Assembly: GCF_003945595.2 (NCBI RefSeq)
Contig: NW_024104770.1
Span: 1-64,000 of the forward strand
Reading direction: 5' to 3'
From: Pipra filicauda
Taxonomy: Eukaryota; Chordata; Aves; Passeriformes; Pipridae
Length of the DNA: 64,000 bases
This document shows positions 40,740-63,570 of this stretch, in pieces; positions within the stretch are counted from its first letter, which is position 1; each line of letters starts with the position of its first letter. Made by a program: the position numbers and the translations under genes. The notes beneath the pieces are model-generated. The model was not told where the DNA came from. It was given only the letters and a program-made list of their open reading frames with translations, and did not search any database.

Positions 40740-41190
40740 CCTCCTGCCCACAGCAGGAATGCCACCTCAGAGAAACAATTCCCTGAGAATCTGCTCTCCT
40801 CTGCTCTGGAGCCAGGCTGGGAGAGCTGGGGGTGTTCTCCTGGAGAAGGATCCAGAGAGACCTGAGAGCCCCTTCCAGAGCCTAAAGGAGCTCCAGGAGA
40901 GCTGGAGTGGGACTGGGGACAAGGCCTGGAGGGACAGGACACAGGGAATGGCTTCCCACTGGGGAAGGGGAGATTTGGGTGGGGTATTGGGGAGAAATTC
41001 CTCCCTGTGAGGGTGGGGAGGGGCTGGAATGGAACTCCCAGAGAAACTGTGGCTGCCTCATCCCTGGAAGTGTCCAAGGCCAGGTTGGACGGGGCTTGGA
41101 GCAACCTGGGCTGGTGGAAGGTGTCCCTGCCCATGGGAGGGGGTGGAATGAGATGAGCTTTCTGGGATAGATGATGTTTTTTCACATCAC
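40740..41190 (+). mobile_element. CR1 LINE 3' end
   Basis: Typical avian CR1 terminal sequence: a block starting GGAGAAGGATCCAGAGAGAC, then GGGGAGATTTGGGTGGGGTA, GGCCAGGTTGGACGGGGCTT and GGTGTCCCTGCCCATGG near the end. 5'-truncated as usual. Confidence 0.9.
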
Positions 41191-42151
41191 CAACACTGGA
41201 GCTGCATTAACAGAACAGCCACACACCAACCCCCTCCAGTGAACTGTTAAAGACCCCTCCAGTTACCAGACAGACGGACAGAGGCAGATAATGTCACCTG
41301 ATGATGGCACTGAAGATGCCGAGAGCACCCGAGGGCAAAAGGCTCAGTCCCAACCTCACCATTAATTAAATCCATCAACAGCAGGGGCACAAACTGGGGT
41401 TGGACACCCCCTGTCCCCACCCCCTGTCCCCAAATCCTGATGTTTCCCCTCCAAATCCTCTGCCCGGGAACCACGAGCACAAACACTTAAAGCTCTAAGG
41501 AGGTGCCAGTGCCCCAGACCCGACCTGGAGCCTGTTTGACCATCGACACCCCCAAACACACCCAACCTGGTGCCTGTTCTTCCTGGGACACCACCACCTC
41601 CCACCACCACCACCTTGCCCCTTCCAAGGGCACAGTGGTGGGCACGGTACAGGCAGGACAGGCCAGGGAACAGCCACGACATGGAGGAACAGGGTACCCC
41701 AGAGCAGCCCCCACGGCAGGGGGTGAAACCACCACCAGGGATGGATTAAACAGCAAGTGGAACTGTAGGGCCCCCCAAGACAGGCACCACCAGCTCCAAC
41801 CTCCCGCCAGCACAGCCACCACCTGGGCTGAGGGGGTGCACCAGAGGGTGCCCCAGCACCAGGACACGGCTCCAAGGCCTGGAAGGTGCTGACACCCACC
41901 AGTCCGGTCAGAACCCCGCCCCATCCCAGTCACACCGTGACCAGAACAGCCAGGACCCCCCTTCATGCCCACCCTGAACCCCCTTCCCTCTGGGCACGGG
42001 GACAGCCCTGCTGGGGCCGTGGAGGGAGGTTGTGCCCCAGGGCAGGTGGGATCACGGTGACCCCCGGCAGGGACCGGCCCCCTCCCCACGCCGCCCCCCT
42101 CGGGGCGAGGGACGGAGCCGGAGCCGCGGGTACAAAACCCGGTGCCGCGTC
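41191..42151. other. Intergenic stretch before the EMILIN1 3' end; no gene recognised
   Basis: Mixed sequence with CCACCACC-rich parts around 41590. No framed exons, RNA genes or repeats identified. Confidence 0.5.
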
Positions 42152-42157
42152 TTTATT
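42152..42157 (-). terminator. Poly(A) signal of EMILIN1
   Basis: AATAAA in gene sense, 185 bases after the stop codon. Confidence 0.85.
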
Positions 42158-42341
42158 GGGGGGCAGTGGGGGGCCGGGGGGCGGCGTGGGGGCCGGGGCG
42201 GGTGGTGTGGGGCGGGGGCGTGTGACGGTGGGGCAGCGAGGGCTGAGGGGTGCTGATAAATAAGGGGGCGGGTGGGGGGGGTCCCGTCGGGGTGTGGGGC
42301 CCCCCCGGCCCAGCTGTGCCCCCGCCGGAGGCCCGGCGGCT

Positions 42342-45300
42342 CTAGGGCTCCTCGGCGTCGTAGAGCAGGGCGGCGCTGAAGGTGGTGAGGGGCTCGTCGG
42401 GCGCGTGGGCCAAGCGCCCCGACACCAGCTCCACGCACAGGGTCTCGCCGGCCGCCAGCGGCAGCAGGAGGCTGAAGACGCCGAGGGCACCGGGGCTGGG
42501 GGCCTGCGCGGCCACCGGCCCCTTCTCCAGCCCCTCGGGCTGGAATCCGGCCGAGTCCAGGCGGGCGATGCCGTGGCCGGAGCGGGACAGGACGGCCTCC
42601 AGCCCCTCGCCCCGGTGCCCCGTCAGCACCGCGCTCACCAGGTACCGCCCGGGCACCGGTGCCGTGAACGTGCCTGCGGCAGGAGGAGGGGATCAGGAAC
42701 CCCCAGGAACCCCCGGTGCCCCCCGAGCGGGCTCTGCACCCTCGGATCCCCTGCAGCACCCCACGGCCAGCGGCACACCCTGGGACGGGCACAGCACCCC
42801 CACAGAGCTCCTGGCCACCATCACGCTTGGCATCACATCCCCCTGTGACCGTGCAGCCCCCTCACACACCAGAGCCCCCACCGTAACCTCCATCACCCCG
42901 AAACCGCCCCACAGCCCCCCGTGCCCCCGCCCGGCAGTGCCGTGGGCTCTCACCTGTCTCGGGGTCGTAGGAGCCGCCGTCGTTGAGCAGCACCTGGTCG
43001 AAGAGCACGGTGCCCGGCTCCGTGCGCTGGGTGCTCAGGGCGGCCGAGAAGGCGACGCGGGGCACCGAGCCCGGCTCTCCGACCTCGCCTGGGCACCGTG
43101 TCAGGGGGGCAGGGGCACTCCTGTGCCCCTGCCCCCGGGAACCCACTGCCACCCTGTACCCTCTATCCCCCTCCCAGCACCCTCTGCCCCCCAGCCCAGC
43201 AGATGCAGCCCCCACTCCCCCTTCACCGTGTCCATGCGACCCCTTGACCATGTGCCCCCCCTGCACCCCAGCCCCTCTGCCCCCCAGCTTCCCAGTGCCC
43301 TGTGCTCCCCCATGCCAACCCAGACACCCCCTGCTCCCCTTCCGGTCCCACCCAGCTCCCCACATCTGCCCCAAGCCCCCAGCCCCATGTCCTCTCCCCC
43401 CAGTCCCCCATGACCCCTGCACCCTAAGCCCCCAGCCCCAGCCCTACCTCTCTCTCCGGGCAGCCCTGAGGGAAAAGATGAGGAGGGGCTGTAGGACTGG
43501 CTTGGGGTAGGACCCCCGGGCACAGGGTCCAGCCATGCCAGCACTGCCCCACTGCTGCATCAGGGTACACAAAGGAGGCTGATCCTTACCAGGGGGGCCC
43601 ACGGAACCCTGCTCTCCATCCTTTCCAGGAGGCCCAGGTGGGCCGCGAGGGCCTGTCTCGCCCGCAGGTCCAGCAGGTCCAGGGGGGCCAGGGGGGCCTG
43701 GAGACAAGAGAGGGTTAGAGCCACCCTGGCCCCATAGCCTTTTCCCTCACCCCACAGACCCATGGCTGGTGTCCCATGTGTGATAACCCCACGTTCCCAT
43801 GACTGGCGTCCCCTTGTCCCCACACAGTGCAGCCCCATGGCCTGGATCCTTCTGTGGTCTTGTGTCCCCACGCCCCACTATCACGTTCCCTGGTGACTCC
43901 ACATTCCCATATCCCTGTGTCCCCACACCTCCACCACCGTTCCCGCAGCTGTGTGCCCCCGTGAAGCCCCATGGCCCCCCGTGTCCCCACAGTCCTGGGA
44001 TGCCCTGTCCCCCTGCAGTGCCTGTGATGCCCCGTGTGCCCCCATCCCTGCAGCCCCTCAGGCCCACGACGCACTGTGCCCCCGCAGCCCCGTGTCCCCC
44101 ACGATGCCGCACATCCTCCCACGTCCCTGCAGCCCCACAGCCCCGCGTCCCCCGTGTGTCCCCGTGCCCACGCACCGTGGCGCTCCAGCTGTGCCAGGCG
44201 GTTCAGCTCCCCGCGCAGGTGGCCCAGGCTGGCGTTGAGGGCGCCGAGCCGGGGCGGCAGCTCCAGCGCCTTCTCCAGCAGCGCGGCCTGGGCGCGGGCC
44301 GTGGCGTTCAGGTCCCGCACGGCCCCCCACAGCCCGGCCACGTGCCGGCCCAGCCCCTCACGGACGCCCCGCAGCCCCCCGGCCACCGCCTCCAGCTGCT
44401 CGCAGACCCCCTCCAGCTTGGCCACGCGCGGCTCCAGCCCCGCCGGGCAGCCCCCGGCCCGCGCCAGCTCCCGCGTCAGAGCCTCCAGCCGCTCCTCGCT
44501 CTCGGCCTGTCGTGCCGCCGCCGCCGCCGCCGCCTGGTCCAGCTCGGCCACCACGCGGTCGGTGATGGAGCCCAGCTGGCGCTGCCGGGCGTCCTGCTGA
44601 TCCAGCGCGTCCTGCAGCCCCTCCACCGTGGCGTTGAGGCCGCTCAGGGCCCGCAGCGCTGCCGCCAGCTCCCCCCGCAGCTCCCGCAGCTCCGAGGGCG
44701 ACGTGCCCCCGAAGACGCCGAACCCCTCCAGTGGTGCCTCCAGCTCCCCTGGCTCCGTGGGGCCGGGCTGGAGCTGCTCTGGCTCCCGGGGGGGCAGCGG
44801 GACACAGGGTCGGGCGCAGGGGTCACCGTTCAGCCTCTCCAGCGCCGCCTCCAGCCGCCCCGTCCGGTTGCGGAGCTCCTCCAGCTCCTCGACCAGTGCC
44901 TCTCCCTGTGCCCCCAGCAGCCCCCCCAGGGTCCCGGCCAGCCCGTCCCCACGGAGCCCCTCGGTGTCCTGCGGCTGCCGGAGGTGGGGGCCGAGCGCCC
45001 CGTCGTGCCCGTCCTGCCCTGGGCAGGGGTGGCCGCAGCGGGCCAGCAGCCCCTCCAGCTCGTCCAGGCGGGCGCCGCGCTGAGCCCCGCTGGCCGCCAG
45101 CCCCTCCACCGCCCGGCTGAGGTTGGCCAGGCGCCCCGGCAGCCCCCCCGGCCGCCCCTCGGGCTCGGAGGGCCACGGGCCGGCGCGGGAGGCGTTCAGC
45201 CGCCCCTCCAGCTCCGTCAGCCGCCGCGCCAGCACCGGGCCCTGCCCCGGCCCCGCCGCCGGCACCGGCAGCCCTTCCAGCCGCCGCTCCAGCTCCGCCA

Positions 45301-48300
45301 GGCGCCGGAGCACGTCCGGGGGTGGCGGGGCAGGGGGGACAGGGGCCAGGCGGCTGCTCAGGCTGCTGATGTGCCGCTGCACCGACTCCACCGCATCCCG
45401 GTTGCGCTTGTCCACCGAGCCCACCAGCTTCTCCAGCGCCCGCATGCGGTCCCGGTCCTCGGCCGCCTGCCGCCGCAGCCCCTCGGTGCCGATCGTGCAG
45501 GCAGCGCACAGCTCCTGCAGCCGCCGCTCCAGGTCGAGCAGTGACGCGGTCCCCGGGCCCCCCGGCGCCCCCGGGCCGTCCCGGCCGCCCTCGGTGCGGC
45601 GCAGGCGGGTCTCCAGCTCCTCCAGCCGCTTCTGGACGTGGCTGAGCGCCTCCCGCACCTCGGCGGGGGCGGCCGCGTCGGCCGGCTGCTCGCCCCCGGG
45701 GTGCCCCTCCGCCCCCCGGGGCGGTGGCTCCTGCCCGGCCCGCAGCTCCTCCACCTGCTCGCTCAGCTGCCGCACCTGCTCCTCCAGTCGCCGCATCTTC
45801 TCCGCGTCCCCGCCGCCTGCCACGCACCGCCAGATCAGGGTGTCACATCCCCCTGCCATTGCATCGCCTGCCACCGTGTCCCTCCACCACCGCCTCCCCC
45901 TGCCCCGGCACTACCTTCACCCCCCAGGCCGCTGAGGGTGTTGCCGAAGCCGGAGAGCGTGGGGCGGCCGGGCCGGGGCGGGGGGCGGCCGGTGGGCTGG
46001 GGGGACGCTGGCGCGGGTCCCTCGGTGCAGTCTGGGCCCGAGTATCCCTGGCAGCAGCGCCAGGCCAGCTCCGACACCGTCCGCTGGGCCACCTTGTAGC
46101 GGGGCCGCAGGAAGCTGCGGTACCTGTGAGTGGAGGGGACAGGGAGTTTGGGGGGTCCTGGGAGGGGTGCGGGGCTTCCCCAGGGAGCCAAACCCAGCAC
46201 AGGCTGCGGCTTGACCCAGCGGCGCCTGCGTCTTGCTCAACAGCCGGCGGCCGGGGGGGCTGCCCCTGCCCCTGTCCGGCTTTGTCACCCCGTCACCAGC
46301 ATCACCCTGTCCCCGGCATCACCCCAACACCGGTATCACCCCATCACTGGCCCGAAAAGCTGCACGGTGTGCCAGGGTCCTGGCTCTGCTCGGCCAGGGG
46401 GACAGAGGCCAGTCACCCCCCGGCACCACTTGAGGTCACTGGCTCTTGCGCAAAGGTAAACACGACCCCGGGGCGGGTAAACACCAGCGGCGGCAGCACA
46501 GCCGCGGTCAGCCCCGGCTCTGCGCTGGCCCCCCAGAGTCCCCCTGGAGACCCTCAGCCCCATCCCGGCCCCACTCACGCCAGGACCCGGGGGCACTGGA
46601 GCTGCCCCCAGGGGCAGGGCTGATAGTCCGGCTTGATGAAGCTCTCGACACCGTCCTCCACCACACAGCTCACACTGCGCGTCACCACGTAGGCACACCA
46701 GTTCCTGCCGGAGGGAAGGGGTCAGGGCACGCACCTGGAACGTGCCGGCACCAGGCATCGTCCTGGCACAAGCGAGGCATTGTTCAGGGATAGACCTGGC
46801 ATGGTCCCGGCACACACCGGGTGTCATCCCAGCACAGCCCCGGCGTTGTCCTGGCACAGAGCAGGCACCAGCATGGACCTGGCATCATCCCAGCACACAC
46901 CAGGCATTGTCCCGGCACGCACCTGGCACAGTCCCAGACCAGACCTGGCATCATCCTGGCACACAGCCAGACATCGTCCTGGCACAGAGCAGGCACCGGG
47001 CACTGCCCCGTCAGAGACCCAGCATCACGCCTTGCACCAGGCATCCCCCGGCACACACCGGCTTCCCCAGCAAAGACTGGTTCCACTGGGCACACACCAG
47101 ATCCCCGGGCACACATGGGATTCCTGGCACATGCTGGCCCCCCGGCACAACCTGACCCCCTGGGCACACCCCGGATCCCCCGACACGCTCCTGTGCTCGC
47201 CCAACCAGCCCCACCGGTAGCACCGTCACAGCCCAGAGCGGCGGGTTAATGGGCCGGATCCTGCCCTCCTGCAGCCCCTCTTCCCTGCCCGGCAACCTCA
47301 CAGGAGCAGCTGCAGCACCTGACCACGGGGCAGCCCCTGGGAGCCCTGTGGGGATAGGGGCTCTGCCAGGAGTGGGGTGCTGACACCCCATCACATCGTG
47401 CTGTGGCTCCCATGCTGCCTGGCACGGGCATCCTACATCCTCCGCCTCCCCATCACTGCCCTCGTGTCCCCTGTCCCCTCTGTGCCAGTGGGGCAGGAGC
47501 ATTGGGGCAGCCACACACTGGGACTCCAACCCAGCCACAGACTGTGGGGATCCCTGCCTGAGGTGCAGGACCCCAGCCCAGCCCCACAGGTTGCAGGGAC
47601 CCCAGCCCCACGGCGTGGGGCTCCAGCCTGTCCCCGTCGCAGCCTTATATGGTCCGAGCCCGGGACCCAGCCCGGCCCCCCTGACCCGTCCCCCAGCGGT
47701 CCCCCGGGGAGCGGTCCCCGGCCCTGGGACCCCGCCGCGGGGCCCCGGTGCGGCGGCCGGTTCCCGTCAGCCCGGCTGGTTCCCCTCAGGCCCCGGCTGG
47801 ATTCCAGCTCCTCCCCGGGGGCCGCCGGGAATTCCTGCGCCGACCGACGGCCCCCCCTCGCCTCCCCCCTTCACTTCCCAGCCCCGCACCGGCGGGGCCC
47901 TGGGACCCCCCGGCTGCCCTGGGGTCCCACCACCCCGCCCCGGGGCTGTCCCCATCCCAGGAGTGGGACGGGACCGGAGCCCCCCCGAAAGGGCAGGACG
48001 TGGGGACAGCCCCGTACCAGCGAGCCACGGGGATGGGGCGCTGCACCCGCCGACCCGTGGGAAGCCCCCGCTGAGCCCCCAAAGCCGCAAGTAAAGGCTC
48101 AGCCGTATCCGTGCCCCACCAGGGAGCTGGGGGTGCCCGACCCATGGCCCCCCTCCCCAGGCACTCCAGGCTGGGGCCACGTCCTGCCACCCGCCGGGGC
48201 CGCCGTGGGGCCGGGGCAGCTCCAGCCCTGCGGCCGCGCTGCTGCGGCGCCGATGTGGCCGCGGTGTGTGACCCGAACCCAGCGCGGGGCCGCCCCCAGC

Positions 48301-48896
48301 CCTGCGCCCCGCCAGCGCCCCGACCCACAGGCACGTTCTGCCCCACGACCGCCCCGCGATGCCCACGGCACGGGATGGGACGGGGATGGCGATGGGGTGG
48401 GTCCGGGCCCCTCTCCCCCTCCCCGGCAGCGCTGACCCCCGCGTGGATGCCGAGGCGGGACCAGCCCGGGATCCCCGCGCGGCGGCACCGGCTCCCGGCC
48501 CCCGCCCTCCACGTGCGCCCACTGCCCACCGCCGCGGGGCCGGGGCTGACCCCCCCAGTCAGGGGAGCCCCCAGTGCTGACCCGGCCCCCGGCACGGCCG
48601 CTCCCGCCGCCCCCCGGGCTGGACGTGGCACGTGCCGGTGCCCGGCCGATGCCGGGGTCCCCGCGGCGTCGGAGTGGGGGCTGCCCCCGTGCCCCCGCTG
48701 CCGCCCGTGTCCCCCCGGTGCGTCCCGGTGCTCTCGGCTCCTACCTGTGCCGGCCGGCGGCCCGGGCACCGCTGTGGGCCGCGGCCGCGCCGGGGGCGAG
48801 CGGGGCGGCCCCGCCGGTGTAGAGGCTGTACCGGGGGGGAAAGTTGGCGGCCAGGGCCTGTGCGGCCAGGAGGCACGGCCAGAGCCAGGGGGCCAT
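42342..48896 (-). CDS. EMILIN1: EMILIN1, elastin microfibril interface protein 1
   Basis: Secreted extracellular-matrix glycoprotein of elastic fibres and lymphatic vessels; binds integrin alpha4-beta1 and restrains proTGF-beta. Eight exons, as in mammals: 48896-48745, 46704-46579, 46123-45915, 45816-44176, 43697-43590, 43465-43448, 43088-42954, 42673-42342; 2,721 nt, 906 residues (human 1,016). Signal peptide [16 protein letters not shown]; cysteine-rich EMI domain about residues 52-115 ([30 protein letters not shown]); coiled-coil region about 163-709 in one large exon ([16 protein letters not shown]); a short collagen stretch about 710-751 ([17 protein letters not shown]) including an 18-nt micro-exon; C1q domain about 752-906 ending LYDAEEP. 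The coiled-coil exon is extremely GC-rich and shorter than in mammals. Confidence 0.97.
46735..47180. repeat. About 28-bp minisatellite in EMILIN1 intron 1
   Basis: About 15 imperfect units of CCTGGCATCATCCCAGCACA and CACCAGGCATTGTCCCGGCA. Confidence 0.85.
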
Positions 48897-49330
48897 GCTG
48901 GGCTGGGGCGGCTCCGCTCGGCTCGGTCAGCCCGGTCCGGCGCGGCTCAGGAGCGCATAGGGTGTCCCGTCGCGGCTCCGCGGCTCTGGGCGGCTCGGCT
49001 CGGCACGGCTCGGCTCTGCCCTCCCCCCGGCCGCCCCTCGGCCAGCCCCTCGCCGCCAGGGCCGCCCCGCTGCCGCTGCCCGCCGGCGGGGTCCCCGGGG
49101 CCCCCCGCTTCCTGCCCACCGCCGCCCCCGCCGCGGCCGCGCCGGGCACCGCGGCCCCGCCGGCCCCGCCGCCGCCACATCTGCTCCTCGTTAGGCCGGG
49201 CCGGGGAAGCCAGAGGGGCCGGGCAGGGGGCCAGGGCGCGGGCGGCCAGCGGGGCGGCGGGGCTACCGCTGCGGTACCGCCACCAGCACTGCCACCGCCA
49301 CCGGCACCGGCACCGCCTCGCACGGTGCCC
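48897..49330 (-). promoter_or_regulatory. CpG island upstream of EMILIN1
   Basis: Very CpG-dense sequence with repeated GGCTCGGCTCGG-type runs from the ATG outward. No TATA box at a convincing spacing. Confidence 0.5.
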
Positions 49331-49643
49331 CGCGTCTACCCGGCCGCCGGTGCCCCCGCCCCGCGCCTCTGCCCCGGGCACAGCCGCGGCAGGTCCCGGC
49401 ACCGCATCCAGCACTGCCACGTCCCTGTGTCCCCGTGTCCCTGTGTCCCCGTGTCCCTGTGTCCCCGTGCCAGGTTACACGTCCCGGTGCCGAGCCAGGC
49501 GCTGCCCCGCGCCCCCAGCCCGACCCTGACACCGCGCTGAGGACACCGGGGGCACTGGAGCAGCCGGTGGTGACACCGCGGCCACCCAGGGCCACCGCGG
49601 TCCTAGGCCTGCGGTGACGCCGTGGCTTCCCCGGACCGCGCGG

Positions 49644-49700
49644 TGACGTCACGGCCTCCTGGTGACATCACGCCTTGGCTCCGACCCCACGGTGACGTCA
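49644..49700. promoter_or_regulatory. Cluster of CRE-like sites
   Basis: TGACGTCA at 49644-49651, TGACATCA at 49663-49670 and TGACGTCA at 49693-49700 in the EMILIN1-OST4 interval. They could serve either gene or a distal element. Confidence 0.45.
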
Positions 49701-50129
49701 GGGCGCGGGAACCCCCCGCCCTCGGGGAGCTGCGAGCGTGGGTTAAGCACAAACAGCTGCCGGCAGCTGGAGGGGGGAGGGGACGGGGAAGGGGACATGG
49801 GGGAAGAGGGACGCGGGGGTGGGGGACACGGGGCTGGGCTTGGCCAGGGCCCAGCAATGGGCTGTCCCCAAGGGGACGGTGTCGCCTTCTCTGTGCCCTC
49901 AGAGGCCGTGGGGGGCAGTGGGGGTCCCGCAGGGCTGTGGGGGGCCGAGGCCCTGCCGCGTCCCAGGGTACTCCAGCCAGTGCCGGGGATTTGCGGCCGA
50001 GCAGGGACAGTCAGTGGGGGTCCCGCTCTGCCCCAGCACAGCCGGGGGGCTCAGGGATGGGGACCAGGGTGGTGGCAGGACCCCGGGGGGACTCACTGCT
50101 GGGACTCCCCGGCTGCGGCCCATCCTGCA

Positions 50130-50480
50130 CCCAGCCCAGTATGCCCCAATACACCTCAGTACACCTCGATACATCCCAATACACCCCGGTACACCCCACC
50201 ACATCCCAGTACGTCCTCATCATCATCATGGCTGGGTTTCGCGAACGAGGATTTGGGAAGGGCTCTACCCACATTTGCTACAAGCGCGCTGGTGGCTAAA
50301 AAGGCCAATGCGAGACAGACAGGTCCGGTTACAAAAGGCACAGAGGAAAGACTCCTAGCACACCACAGTATACCCCCGCCCAGTACATAGCCCAGTATCC
50401 CTCACTACCTCCCAGTATACCCCAGTACAGCTCAGCACATCCCAGTACGTCCCAGCACAGCCCAGTACAGCCCGTCCCAC
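50130..50480. repeat. CCCAGTACAC minisatellite, interrupted
   Basis: 10-11-bp units (CCCAGTACACCTCAGTACAC) at 50137-50220 and again 50385-50480. A separate, non-repetitive block lies between the two halves. Confidence 0.85.
50216..50375. mobile_element. Unidentified insertion inside the minisatellite
   Basis: About 150 bases of balanced composition, starting near CATCATCATCATGGCTGGGT and ending near AAGACTCCTAGCAC, with no relation to the repeat on either side. Minus-strand reading is open for about 60 codons. It looks like an interspersed repeat or processed fragment, but I cannot name it. Confidence 0.45.
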
Positions 50481-50732
50481 CCCAGCCCCGCGGCCCTGCC
50501 CGCTGTCATCAGCTGTAATGAGCTGTCATTAGTGTCATTAGCGCTAATTAGCCGCGGTCGCCCCGGGGCTCCCCGCCCCGCCCCCCGCCGTGACCCCGCC
50601 CCCCGCCTCGCGCCGCGCCTTGTATGGAGAAGGAGCCGCCGCGGCTGCCAGGGGGCGGGGAGCGCCTGGGGGCGGGGCCAGGGGTAAAGGCCCCGCCTCC
50701 GCCAAGAGCCCCGCCCCGCCCGGGGCAGGCAG

Positions 50733-51146
<414 letters not shown>

Positions 51147-51392
51147 GGGGACCCCCGAAAGCCCCGGCAGCGCTCCCCGCCCGCCCTCCGTCCCTCCGGG
51201 CCGCACGCGATGCCCCGGCCGCGCTGGGCGCGGGGCCGCGAGAGGCGCCAGGCCGAGCTTATTCCAAACCGGTTTTAAAGGAAACACGATGATACAAGAC
51301 TAAACAGTGTGACGTCGTAAAAGCCCCGGACCCCTCCGCCAGGCCCGCGGGGAGGGCCGGGGCGGGTGCGAGGGGAGCCCCCGGCCTGGGGC

Positions 51393-62454
<11,062 letters not shown>

Positions 62455-62660
62455 GGCCCGGCGGGGCCGGCCCCGGCATCGCCCCGGCGCGGCCCCGGCA
62501 CGGCCGGTACGGGCCGCCCGGCAACAGCAACGCGCGCGACCATTGGCTGCCGCCTCCCAGCAACGCCGCCGCCCATTGGCCGGCGCCTCGGCAACGGCCG
62601 CGGCGCCCCTGGGGCCGCTCCGCCTCCCTGGCCACGCCCCCGTGCAGACCACGCCCCTCC
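62455..62660 (-). promoter_or_regulatory. CpG-rich promoter region of AGBL5
   Basis: Upstream of the ATG the sequence is CpG-dense with three CCAAT boxes (ATTGG forms at 62541, 62575 and nearby) and GC boxes. Transcription start cannot be fixed. Confidence 0.5.
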
Positions 62661-62905
62661 CCTGGCCACGCCCCCAGGTACCTTCACACCTGTCCGTGCT
62701 CACCTGTACACGGAGCACAGGTGTGTGCACAGACACGCGTACACGGAGCACAGGTAGGTGTGTGCACAGGCAGGGACAGACGTGTTCGTGCCCATGCGTG
62801 GCTGTGTAACGCGAGTCGCGTACACAGTTGCATGTGTGCACACGCAGCTACACAGACACACCTGCGCTCAGGAACACAGGTACGCGCACACACACCTGTG
62901 CACGC
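62660..62905. repeat. CACAGGTGTGTGCACA-type imperfect repeats
   Basis: Alternating GTGCACAC/CACACGC words (for example GTGTGTGCACAGACACGCGT) between the AGBL5 promoter and the tRNA-like unit. Purine-pyrimidine alternation makes it a Z-DNA candidate. Confidence 0.6.
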
Positions 62906-62932
62906 GGCAAAGGGACCCGGCGGCAGCAAAAC

Positions 62933-63004
62933 GGCAGAGGTGGGACTCGAACGCGCCACCTCCCACACGCCGGGCAGGCGCTCTGCCCCCTGAGCCAACC
63001 CGGC
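62933..63004 (-). tRNA. tRNA-like Pol III unit, probably a tRNA pseudogene or tRNA-derived RNA
   Basis: 72 nt in gene sense starting GCCGGGTTGGCTCAGGGGGC. The A box TGGCTCAGGGGG and B box GTTCGAGTCC stand at normal spacing, and a TTTT terminator follows within two bases of the 3' end. The D stem (GCTC/GAGC) is perfect and the anticodon stem pairs with two wobbles, giving a would-be anticodon GGC, but base 33 is C rather than T. T and acceptor stems pair poorly. An alternative fold has a perfect 7-bp stem (GGCAGAG with CTCTGCC). Functional as a tRNA is unlikely; transcription by Pol III is plausible. Confidence 0.5.
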
Positions 63005-63570
63005 GGGGCGGGGCCGCGCGGCGCCAGCGGCTCCTTTGTATTGCTGCACACGGAGACGGAGCGGACAGGATACGGCCCCGCTCACTGAGGGGAAACGGTG
63101 CCTTCTCCCCCAAAAATGTGCTGGGGATGGGGCGCAGGGGGCTCTGGATAACACCCTTCACCCTGCGGGCATCTTCAGTAAGAAAAGAAAATAAAGCACG
63201 TGGAGTAATTATAAGGAAAAAATAATAAAATAAATCGGTTCATTTACCAGGGGGAAGGGGTGGGGTGTGGGGGTGGGTGGGGGCTCCGGGTGTCCACCCC
63301 TGATCCTGTGAGCAGGCAAAGCACAAGGGGACAGGGATCACCCACCAGGGACAGAGGGACAGGGAAAGCCAAAGCAGTCACAGGGTGCGGAAAAAACCTG
63401 TATGTGTCTCCCCAGCCCCCCCGAAAATAAACCTCCCCCAAAAGCCCCGATTCGACCCAAAGTTCCTGTGGGCATCGCCCTCAACGTCTCCATCCCCCAT
63501 CCAGCTGCACTGGGATACCCTCTGGCAGTTGGAATGTTGGGAGACAGCGTGACCTTCTCCAGAAAGCAGT
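63005..63570. other. TMEM214 3' UTR and spacer
   Basis: About 560 bases with an AT-rich island at 63175-63240 that holds several AATAAA words on the plus strand. No AATAAA on the TMEM214 strand was found, so its poly(A) site is unclear. Confidence 0.5.

Noticed and set aside
43799..45544. 581-codon open frame on the plus strand
   Set aside because: Antisense shadow of the large EMILIN1 coiled-coil exon, whose codon bias leaves the opposite strand open.
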